Below, piece by piece: positions 1-9,221 of a stretch of DNA of 64,000 bases. The notes beneath the pieces were generated by a model. The model made no database searches, was not told the DNA's origin, and saw only the letters and a program-made list of their open reading frames with translations. How positions within the stretch are numbered: position 1 is the first letter of the stretch; each line of letters begins with the position of its first letter. Both the position numbers and the translations under genes were made by a program. Source of the DNA: Gryllus longicercus (lineage: Eukaryota > Arthropoda > Insecta > Orthoptera > Gryllidae); contig JAZDUA010000127.1 in the NCBI GenBank assembly GCA_038098605.1, positions 2,735,001-2,799,000 on the forward strand. Direction: 5' to 3'.

Positions 1-75
1 CCAATTTATTTCTTATTTGTGAATGTTGAAAGAGGTGGTCACCCATTTTGAAAGAGTGATATTTGTTTATTTTAG

Positions 76-199
76 GCCCGTAGCTGATCAACTTACCAAA
101 GGTTATGGAGTTGAACCAGAAAGCTTTGAGACAGTGACAATTTACTTCAGCGACATTGTAGGTTTTACTGCGATGTCAGCTGAAAGCACTCCTCTTCAG
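76..199 (+). CDS. Gyc76C: Gyc76C exon: start of cyclase domain
   Basis: Acceptor tttattttag precedes the exon, which enters with the last base of a split codon. The donor is CAG|gtaaac, phase 0. It holds the end of the dimerisation linker (PVADQLTKG) and FSDIVGFT, whose Asp binds a catalytic metal. It ends in ESTPLQ and continues as VVNFLND in the next exon. Confidence 0.93.
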
Positions 200-3100
200 G
201 TAAACGGTCACTTCCTCTCACTCTTGTTGGCAATTTTACTTGTTGAGGCAAAAATATAAATTGAATTTTCTCTTTCAGGTGGTAAACTTCCTAAATGATC
301 TCTATACATTATTTGATCGAATAATTAAAGGATATGATGTGTACAAAGTGGAAACCATTGGTGATGCTTACATGGTGGTAAGTAATACAACTATTTAAGT
401 AATATATGAATGTTTGACCCTTGAATTATTTTCTTCTCTGCTCAGATTTCTATCCTTACTCCGCTACAAATACATACAAATGCTACAAAAAATTATATAA
501 ATCACTTCTCTAATTTTGTAACTCTCAATGTAATTTAAGTATTTTTGAATGGCATTGCAATTCTCAATGTTTTTTCCAGAGTATAATAACTATTAATCCA
601 TCTCCATTTAAACACTATTACTTTCTTATGTAGGTAATGAAATCAAATAATGAAGTCAAAATCCTCTTGAAGTAAAAATAATATTTTCTTTATATGTGTT
701 GTAAATAATATGTTAAGAATGTTTGAAGGAGAATTTTCTTCATAATTTGTGGGGTCAATTTTTCTCCTCTCAATTCTTTATTGTTGACCCGAATCTTTCC
801 ATTGGATTCTAATTATCCAATATTTTCCGTTATTTTAATTTCATGCATTCTACTTCTTTGTGTTTGTTAAGTAATTTCTCATTTTGTTACTTTTCATCTC
901 TTCTGTAAATCTAAAATGAAATATTTACTTGTTAATTAATGCTGTGTCACTCTGCGCTCAGGTGAGTGGACTTCCAATTAAAAATGATGACCGGCATGCA
1001 GGAGAAATTGCTTCTATGTCCTTGGATTTGTTGGATGCTGTGAAAAACCACCGCATTGTCCATCGGCCTAATGATATCCTCAAATTGCGAATTGGTATAC
1101 ACACAGGTAAGTGATGAGAAAATTCTACACTATCAGATACATCTATCTTCGGCTACTGGAAACTTTGCAATTATTAAAAACTCACGATATATTTGTAAAG
1201 AGAATATTAAGTTAATTCAGATACAGCAGTCAAATTATATTTCCCGTACATACAAATGACATTCGTTATAGTCAAATATATATTAAAAATTGATTACTTA
1301 TGGTAGTAGTCCTGTGGAAAGTAGATGGCCATATATTGATTTTCGAGGAGTCTGATTGAGAGTAAAGTAAAACACAAAGTGTAGTTTGCCACACAATATT
1401 TCACAATTTAAAATATGACATAATAATGTAAAAAGTACTTGAAAGTAGATCTTTTTTCCTTCAGATGTGCACATTCTGAGTTTCCCAACTCACACGTATC
1501 CGTTAGATCTGGCCTGGTTAACGTGTTCTCATCATAATATATTCCACTCGTGAAATTAAAACCAATAGTGTTTATACATACAAAATGTCCCAATCACGGC
1601 GTAGTGTTTATACATACACCAAATGTCAATCATAAACTGTAAATCATCTATTGAATATATTGAAAATATGTTAACATCAAAGAGGTTAGCTTATAGTAGG
1701 TACGCGGTTTATTGCACGTCAACACAGTGATCGTACATACCGCCTCCAAAGATATAATTAAATAATAGTCGCAGCTTATTATTGGCCTGTAGGGAGGGGC
1801 GGTACGATCAATTAGATAGACAAAGCGATAAACTGTTTGAAATACACCGCACTGATTGGGTAATTTTATATGTATAATTGGTTTTGTAATTTCATACGTG
1901 GAATAGACGAGAATAATTTTAATTTCACGGCGTCGTGTGCGTGTGTGCGGCAGGGCCGGTGGTGGCGGGCGTGGTGGGGCTGACGATGCCGCGCTACTGC
2001 CTGTTCGGCGACACGGTGAACACGGCGTCGCGCATGGAGTCGACCGGGGAGCCGCTGCGCATCCACATCAGCCCGCAGTGCCGCACGGCGCTCGACAAGC
2101 TGGGCGGCTACCTGGTGGAGGAGCGCGGCCTCGTCGCGCTCAAGGGCAAGGGCGAGGTACGTGACGGGGCTGCGAGCCCTGTGGCTCTGCGTCTTCATTT
2201 GTACTTTTCTTTTTCTCTCTTTTTTATTTTTTCCTTTTTCTCTTTTTCTTTCTTTTTTAATCCGCTACGTGAAGAATTTCCAATCTTTAACTCATTAACT
2301 GTTTTACGAGTATACGTGAGGAAGAGGAAAATAAGTAATATTTCACAAAAAGGTTTACGTTGAATTGCATTTCATCTCACATTTGATCAAACATATTTCA
2401 AGTCATATTTATTTCATCTTACTCACGTATTAGAAATTATTTCTATTTGTCTTCTTTCAAAATGTAATTGCACATTTTTCGAAACCACCGATTTTATCCG
2501 TTTACTGCCCATAGTAGAAACAGCTGCTCATCAAAGGAACCCCCCCCCCCCGAGATCTGTAGTTAATAACGAATCAGGTGAGATATTTCGCAGACTTGTA
2601 GGTTATTATCCTTCTCTCACAATTTTAACCCATTGCCGGAATTGTATTAATTGATAATCATAGGCAGTAATTTGGGAAGTTTATTCATCCGCACATTTGT
2701 ACTAAACAATTTTCAAATATTATACATATGGTTTGAATAATTCTCAATTATGAATTTCTACAAGACGTTTTCGAAAAAACATCTCACGAACGTGTCATGG
2801 AAGACGAGGTCCTACCATCGATATTTCTACTCCTAAATTTGAGATCCATCATGTCAAGTGAAACAAATTAACACCACTAAACAAGTCCCATATGAGATGA
2901 AGGTTGCACATGCGTTATCCGGTGTATAAAGTAATCTCATCAGCTCCGGAAGCATTCGTATTTTAAATTTTGAAATTTTACTCCGCGAATTGAAGTGTCT
3001 CCTGATCGGTAGGCAATTTGCCTTACCCGTACGTCAAGTGTGTTGCGTAGACAAAGTCACAACCGAAATTCTCTTCACTTGTATCAGAGAAGTAAGCCTT

Positions 3101-6100
3101 ATCTAGGATCTGATACAAAAATGTTTGGTGAGATCCTATTACGCAAAATATCACGTAACTAAAAATGAACGGTTTGATTGTTCAAGACTTTTAGCTCTGG
3201 TACAGTATTACTATGTTACCCCTACGCTTACTTGTAGACGTACATTGATTCCCGTCATGTATACACAGATGCTTTACCATTGTTTACGCGTGTTGTGTTA
3301 TGGACTGCCATTGTTTACATGTGTTGACCTCACATTTGAAGAGTCCTTTCTTGTTTTAGTGCGTAGATCAAGAGAGCGGGCCAGTGTTAAATCCGTTACC
3401 TGAGATATAAGAGAACTCGCTGTAGTGTTAATACATAATTAAATAACTTCCTCGCTAATGAATTTCATTATATGTGTCAATACATACACCTTGTCATGTA
3501 ATAAATGTTCTCGTGAGTGGAAACTAAAATTAACGTTCGTTTCAATAACAGATGCCATTTTTATATAATAAGATATAATTCTACTTTGCGAAGTAAACTT
3601 ACTTCGTTAAAATTCCTTATTTTCTTTGTGAAAACGACATTCAAACAGGCTAATTACTTATCTCATTACGATCCGAGTATGCTCTTCATGCCGAAGAGCT
3701 TTAAAGAGCACTTTGCCGGTCTCGTGCCCTCAATTATTTAATGTTTTCATTCAAATTAAATGCAGAGATTGACATTCCACATTCGAAGCTAATATAAAGG
3801 ACGCGATCTAGAATATTGTTTACCTCGGTAGTGCCCCTTACAGCGCCTGGATGTTGTCGCAAATTCACTGCCAGGTTGCGGTGTCAGTTATTATCCGAAC
3901 TGTCTGTCAAAAGAACGTGAGGTTTAATTTTACCGGTCACTTGCCAAGGATTTTCTGCCCTTCGAAAATCAACCCCCCTCCCATTTCAGTAGCTACTCTG
4001 TCCGGGATGTCTTAAGGTGGTGATTTTCGACAATAGCTATATAGCTAGGTCGATTTCTGCCGCTGTCTGGAGAAGAATTCTAGACTCCGGCTGCTCTGAT
4101 CAATAGTTTTCCATGGTTTCTCCGATCAATACCATGCGAATGTCGGAGCAGGACTATAAAAAACGGGACCCAGACCGCGCGCGATCTTTCATTTCTCTTC
4201 CTTGTCCTGTGGTCACCCCTTACCCAAACACACTTACACTTACACTTACGTGCACCACACTACCACGCATGTCGGGAACTTAGCTTGTTCCGGCCGCGAA
4301 CCCCGCTGGAGGAGATTCCTAGATGGGCAAATCCTCAGCTAGTAGACGTGTAGGTTGGCGCCGGATATCACCATCCAGCATGGGAGGAACATCCCCACCT
4401 CCCGCAATGAAACAATCACTACTCTAACAGAACCTATAACCATACGAAACAGTTGCCGTGCCTGGAAACATGAGTGAATCAAATGTAATCGCAGGCTTCC
4501 GCGGCTTGAGTCATACGAAGGCTTTTGGTTGTCCGAATGACGCCGCGACAAGGCAGGGTCTGCACTCCAGCATCGAAGAAGACCACGATGTGATGGTCTA
4601 AACATCGGCATCACTGCCATCGACGCGGCATCAACCTGAGCCTTCACGTGAATGAATTTCTCTAACTCTGGCGTGGCGTTTGTGGTGTTGGGCAGGTGCG
4701 CACGTTCTGGCTGACGGGCGCGACGGACTGCGCGGTGCAGCGACGCGAGGTGGCGCTGGACGAGATGCCGCCGCCGCTGTTCTGCCGGCCGCGCCGCAGC
4801 CCGCGCCTCTGCGCCGAGTCGCGCCAGGCCAGCTCCCTGTGCGCGGGCGCGGGCGGGGCGGGCGGAGCGGGCAGTCGGCGCCACTCGTGCGCCCCGCGCG
4901 GCACCAGCGGCGGCTCCCCGGCCGCCAGCCGCTCCCAACGCAGCGGCTCCAGCCCCGAACACGCGCTGCTCCGCAGGTACCTACACGCATTCTTTTTTTT
5001 TTTCTTTCGTTTTGGTCAAACAGTTTGTTATCATTCTCTTCCCGTTCCATGGTCTGTCTCGTTCATCTCTCCTTCTCGTTCATCAGTCTTTCTCATTCAC
5101 CTCTCTTTCTCGTTCACCTCTCTTTCTCGTTCACCTCTCTTTCTCGTTCACCTCTCTTTCTCGTTCACCTCTCTTTCTCGTTCACCTCTCTTCCATGTTC
5201 CGCTCTTTTTCTCTTTCCTTTATTTAGTTTCCTTTGTCGTATAATTTTGTCGTTCTCTTTTTCCCTTTTCTCACATTAGTTTTGCATTCTCTTCCTAATT
5301 TTCTCTTTTCTCTGTCTGTCTCTCATTTTGCCAATTTCATTTTCCATACGTCTTTTTCCCCCGAAATGCTTTCAAATGTTACGAAATCTACATTTTATAT
5401 TTCATTAACATATGTCTTTTCAAGCACCAAGAAATGTTGACATAGATATTACTTTTTTTCTAATAACATATACAACTATGCTGTATTTTCCTCCATAAAT
5501 AATTCATATAAATTAATTATTAAATGGGTCTCTCAACGTTAAGTCACTCGTCAAAGTTGCATGATGAATAGCAAAGTAAGCGCTTAGTCATGCCGCTTGA
5601 TGAATAGTAAAGTAAGCGCACAGGAACCTAGGATGAATAGTGATGAGCACCGCCTGTCTCGCAGCTGCCGCATGGTGAACACGTCGCCGCTGTACATTCC
5701 GACGGGCAGCGGCAGCGTGGGCAACTCGAGGGCCACGCTCACGGTGGACGGCGAGCTGAGCACGTGCTGCAGCCAGGAGCTGGGCGACAGCGAGGAGGAG
5801 GACGACGACGACGAGGACGAGGGCATGCCGCGCCGCCTGCCCCCGCCGCCGCCGCCCCACCGCCAGCACCTGCCGCTGGACAACAAGCGGCTGCTGGCGG
5901 CGCTGGCGCGCTCGCCGCTGCGCGAGACCCGTTCCCTGGACCCGTTCCCGGCGGCGCCGCGCAAGCCGCGCCGCAACTCGCGCTCGCTGGAGAACTGCAT
6001 GGGGCCGGCGTCGACGCACGGGTCGTCGGCGTCGCTGGTGCGCCTGCGCGCGCGGGAGGACGGCCGCGCGGGCGGAGGCGCAGGCGGGGGCGGCGCGCGG

Positions 6101-9100
6101 GGCAGCAGCGAGGGCGTGCGCTCCTCCACCGTGCCCAACGGCGACGCGCGCCCCGCGCACGACTCCGGCGGCGGCGGTGGCGGCGGCGGCGGCGGAGGCG
6201 GCAGCAGCGCCGAGGACGTTCAGGTGCGTCTGCGTTCAAGGCGCCATTTGGGGGCTCCGCCTCTATCATACTGCGCCGCCTAGAGTACTACACACTGAGT
6301 CTGTTTAATTACAATACCTTCGGGACGCGCCCTTTAGATTGGTATCAGGATGAACGATGAACATAGTCTCTAATACTCTTCCTAACTCCAAGTTTTTCGG
6401 TCTATCCCGGGTGGGGCGCTTCCTCATTTGGCGCTGTCAGCACTTAAATGCGTTGAGTGCAAATGTGTGAAGTATTAAAAATTCTATGGAGCCGAAGCCG
6501 ATTATCCTGAGTAGACGAGGTGGGGCAATTCATGGCGGTTCCGAACCCGTCTGGAGGCCACCCGGACGAAACCGAGTTCTCCTGGACGCATCCCTTTTGA
6601 CACTAGTGACGTGGGTTCAGTGAAGAAACTTAGAATAGCGAGTGGGTGTTTCTAAATCATTCCAAGAGGTAGAACCGAAGTCCTAAATTCACGCTACTCC
6701 GAGATAAACTCTTTTAAGGGTGATCAGTTACTTGGAAGGGCAGAATTTACTGAAAACAAATTTTTCCAAACATAATATTTCACGTGAAATGAATTTCCCG
6801 CAGAGTTTAAAGATCTTCCAGAGTGAAGTGGATGTTTTGACGCGTGTAAAAATTTAGTGTGTTTCTGAAGTCGTTTTCCAATGTGAAACAGCATATCTCT
6901 TCTAGCTACGCTCACTACTTCAGCCAACTCTTATCTCGAAAATGAAGAGGAAATGTTTTGAAATTTGATTTGAGTTCTGTGTATGCTGGAAAAGTGAAGA
7001 GCATCACGAAGAAAACTCAGTTTAATAAAGAATATCACAGAAAGGCAGGTTATGGAATTCCAGGTTACAGAGATGTTTCTGTATAATCTTTAGCTGACTT
7101 TGAGAACTGAAAGTTAATGAGGTAAGAATGTTCGTCTCCTGTTTCGCTTTGGACGGTTATTTCAGAAACACTCTCCTTTTCCAATTGTCAAGTCGCTTGC
7201 AGTTCGTTAGCAGCGTGCTAAGGAGCTGTTTATAAATTACATAAGGCAGTAAAAGGGGAATAGATGTTTTTGAAAATTGTTTTCTTTATGAAGCTGGGAT
7301 AATAGTTGACATATAATCTTACGTAAAATCTCGTTAAATTTACTTTCTCTTTCATTTCTTCTCATAATTTAAAATCACTAATCACCAATTAGGCAATATA
7401 CAAAGCATATGGAATAATTGTGCTAATTCAATTTATAAAGTTCTTATTATTTTCTTCTTTATTACTCGTCAATAGAGAGAAACGAGCTTTTTCGAATCGA
7501 GCCCTGTCCTAACAAATACCGATTTCACTTAACGATTGAATAAAAGTAATTAATTTAATCAAAATAAATAGCCTTTGCAATAAGATAGCTGTGCAAAATT
7601 TTTCGATACACATTATTTCTTTTAAAATTTGTTTATCTCTCATGAGAGGGAATAGAGGTCTACACTAAACTTTTTGTGTGTCTTACGTGGGGAAAGGGGT
7701 ATTTTTAAATGAATTTCGTGTTAGAAACATTAATATTGACGTGAGGACACAAACATACGAAATGAAAACAAAAATGTATTGTCATTCACCATTACAATTG
7801 GCCGAAAATGTGAAAATTGTATAAAAGACATAAAATAAAGAAAATGACAGCTGTGCAAAAAAAGAACATCCGAGTTTGATATCTAATAGACATAAATAGA
7901 CAGTTAACATTTTAAAATACAACAAACTTTTCTTCAGATGTCTATTTGTGTATTTTATCTTCCTTTGCGTTTGAATGTAGTATGATAATGCTTCTCGCTG
8001 TCTAATGACACCATCCCAAACATGATAACTTTCAAACTTTCGTATTCATGTTACTATTAATTAATATCTATAAGGAAGTTCCTATTAAATAACCTGGTTG
8101 ACAACTTAAGTTCACTTCTTGTTTATGGTAAAGTTTGTACGCGAATAGTGCCTTACGTCGTAAGTAGTTTAGCATATCTGTAACGTTTTGAACTTACGCA
8201 CTGCTAGACACGTGACTGACCGAACGTTGAAACACGTGCAAGGCGCGACCTAACGCTTCCCTTGATAGCGCAGGGCTGTAAAAAAGTTTATTTTACACCA
8301 ACCTTTTCAAAATGGTTGATGTATCTAGTAAACCTGAGAGTGAGCGTATACGATTTTGCGCTAATGAAAAATATGTTTATGGTTGCAAGAGTTCAGTAAT
8401 GTGGATTTACTGATTGTAGTTATAACTTATTTCTTGTATCGCATACGTGGTTTCTAGTAGAATTTATCTTAGAATTGTAAAATGTCGCCACAAGCAGAGA
8501 GCGACACATTGTAAACATGCGTCCATTAAGTTGAACGCGCAAGTTGAAGGACAATCACATACGTGAGTCACTCATGGGCACAGATAATATTAATCTTCGA
8601 TGACCTGTGATGTAGTTAGCAACCTGGCCTAAGGTAAGCCACCAGCGCTCTCAAACCGTGTTAAACTCTAGTATTACGAGATTCTACCGTCGATTGTCAC
8701 GTGATATAGTATTTCGTATAACGTCAGGGGAAGAAGTTAGAGAGTTTTTGCGCGGCAAAGCGTAATAACAATCGACAGCACAGTCGATCTTCTGTGCATG
8801 CGCAATCCTAGTTTCACGTCCATTTTGTGTATATGCGCATGCGCAGAAGGTCGAAGTTGGAGACTATTGCTGTACGTTCTGCCGTACAAAAACCCTCTGG
8901 TACAAACATGCTGTAATTGTCTAAAGTCCGCCCAGCTGCTAATTGTGTGCGTGTGTGTGTGTGCGTGCGCAGGCGCCGCTGCTGCTGCCGGCGGCGCAGG
9001 GCAAGCGCTGGCGCTCGCTGGAGGAGGTGGCGCCGGGCGAGGCGGCCGCGGCGGCGCGCGCGCTGCCCAGCAACGGCTTCGGCAAGAAGGCGCTGGCGCG

Positions 9101-9221
9101 GGGCTCCATCCGCAGCTGGCTGGTGGGGCTCTTCCAGGGCAACGGGCTGCGCGCCGCCGACTCGCCCGCGCTGCGCAACGGACTGGGCTACAGCGACCTG
9201 CAGAGCGAGAGCATCGTCTGA
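76..9221 (+). CDS. Gyc76C: Receptor guanylyl cyclase, Gyc76C type (3' seven exons, 5' part outside window)
   Basis: Makes cGMP from GTP as the cytoplasmic half of a single-pass plasma-membrane receptor. Exons 76-199, 279-377, 962-1106, 1954-2156, 4696-4976, 5665-6223 and 8973-9221 join in one frame through GT-AG sites and give 552 residues plus a stop. Residues about 1-200 are the class III cyclase domain: FSDIVGFT (metal Asp), VETIGDAY (guanine-specifying Glu, second metal Asp) and CLFGDTVNTASRMES (guanine-specifying Cys, transition-state Asn and Arg). The tail shares features known from Drosophila Gyc76C: PPPLF, SRSLDP-like and KRW.SLE blocks, and a terminal ESIV, a class I PDZ ligand (S-x-V). 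In flies this receptor acts in semaphorin/plexin axon guidance and epithelial development and is reported to bind the GIPC protein Kermit; that is family knowledge. Ligand-binding, transmembrane and kinase-homology parts lie upstream of the window. Exons 1-3 are AT-rich and exons 4-7 extremely GC-rich. Confidence 0.93.
279..377 (+). CDS. Gyc76C: Gyc76C exon: metal- and guanine-binding segment
   Basis: Exactly 33 codons, phase 0 at both ends, between tctttcag and GTG|gtaagt. Encodes VVNFLNDLYTLFDRII and VYKVETIGDAYMV. The Glu of VETIGDAY is the guanine-selecting residue of guanylyl cyclases; adenylyl cyclases have Lys there. The preceding intron is only 79 bp. Confidence 0.94.
378..961 (+). 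other. Gyc76C intron, no feature seen
   Basis: AT-rich intron between two cyclase-domain exons. No repeat, RNA gene or conserved reading frame recognised on either strand. Confidence 0.6.
962..1106 (+). CDS. Gyc76C: Gyc76C exon: middle of cyclase domain
   Basis: Acceptor gcgctcag, donor ACAG|gtaagt, ends after one base of a Gly codon. Encodes VSGLPIKN, RHAGEIASM and LRIGIHTG, all strongly conserved in membrane guanylyl cyclases. This is the last AT-rich exon before the gene's composition switches. Confidence 0.94.
1728..1810. repeat. Short imperfect inverted repeat in Gyc76C intron
   Basis: tgatcgtacataccgcctcc at 1728-1747 faces ggaggggcggtacgatca at 1793-1810. The arms pair with a two-base bulge and one mismatch across a 45-base AT-rich centre. 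It may be a small MITE remnant; no clear target duplication. Confidence 0.4.
1954..2156 (+). CDS. Gyc76C: Gyc76C exon: catalytic Cys/Asn/Arg segment
   Basis: Acceptor tgtgcggcag, donor GAG|gtacgt, phase 0 out. Encodes GPVVAGVVG, YCLFGDTVNTASRMES (Cys for guanine selection, Asn and Arg for catalysis) and LKGKGE. The DNA is abruptly GC-rich, with nearly every third position G or C, unlike the three exons before it. Confidence 0.94.
3880..4380 (+). mobile_element. Possible LTR remnant with TATA box
   Basis: In the intron before the fifth Gyc76C exon, a TATA box (tataaaaaa, 4155-4163) is followed by a pyrimidine-rich stretch (catttctcttccttgtcc). At 4356-4373 lies TGGCGCCGGATATCACCA, which starts with TGG as a primer-binding site complementary to a tRNA CCA end would. 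No tRNA match is proven. LTR ends and a second LTR were not found. Alternatives are an unrelated promoter, including an internal promoter for the cyclase tail. The rest of the intron (2157-3879 and 4381-4695) shows no feature. Confidence 0.3.
4696..4976 (+). CDS. Gyc76C: Gyc76C exon: end of cyclase domain, start of C-tail
   Basis: Acceptor gtgttgggcag; donor CGCAG|gtacct leaves two bases of a Ser codon. Begins VRTFWLTGATD, the usual end of the cyclase fold, then EMPPPLFCRPRRSPRL, shared with fly Gyc76C, then a Gly/Ala/Ser-rich stretch and SRRHS. Very GC-rich; open frames on the opposite strand here are shadows. Confidence 0.88.
5057..5190 (+). repeat. 17-bp minisatellite in Gyc76C intron
   Basis: About seven tandem copies of ctctttctcgttcacct, perfect in the middle and degenerate at the left end, starting about 80 bp after a donor site. 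The strand is almost purely pyrimidine. Long open frames across it are repeat artefacts. The rest of this 688-bp intron is T-rich with no other feature. Confidence 0.9.
5665..6223 (+). CDS. Gyc76C: Gyc76C exon: long low-complexity C-tail
   Basis: Acceptor ctgtctcgcag; donor GTTCAG|gtgcgt, phase 0 out. The tail is predicted disordered. It has an acidic run (EEEDDDDEDE), a six-proline run, RETRSLDPFP and NSRSLE, the last two echoed in fly Gyc76C, and twelve consecutive Gly codons near 6167-6202. The catalytic part is complete before this exon, so it probably carries regulatory or scaffold contacts. Confidence 0.87.
8834..8845. promoter_or_regulatory. NRF1/EWG-type palindrome
   Basis: TGCGCATGCGCA is a perfect match to the palindromic site of NRF1 (Erect wing in flies). 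A second half-matching copy (gtgcatgcgcaat) lies about 35 bp upstream near 8796. They sit 130-170 bp before the last Gyc76C exon. Such sites are typical of promoters, so an internal promoter or enhancer is possible. The rest of the 6224-8972 intron shows nothing recognisable. Confidence 0.4.
8973..9221 (+). CDS. Gyc76C: Gyc76C terminal exon with PDZ ligand
   Basis: Acceptor gcgtgcgcag, phase 0 in. Encodes GKRWRSLEE, then IRSWLVGLFQGNGLR, and ends SDLQSESIV before TGA at 9219-9221. The KRW.SLE block, the W...F.GNG.R block and the ESIV end match the Gyc76C tail, so this exon belongs to the gene despite the 2.7-kb intron before it. ESIV fits a class I PDZ ligand. Confidence 0.9.
   Translation, partial: APLLLPAAQGKRWRSLEEVAPGEAAAAARALPSNGFGKKALARGSIRSWLVGLFQGNGLRAADSPALRNGLGYSDLQSESIV

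Noticed and set aside
4339..5050. Long open frames on the minus strand over Gyc76C exon 5
   Set aside because: They are shadows of a GC-rich coding exon; the plus frame has conserved cyclase sequence and proper splice sites.
5584..6269. Arg/Ala/Gly-rich open frames on both strands over Gyc76C exon 6
   Set aside because: Caused by high GC and lack of stop codons; only one frame matches the Gyc76C tail and splices correctly.
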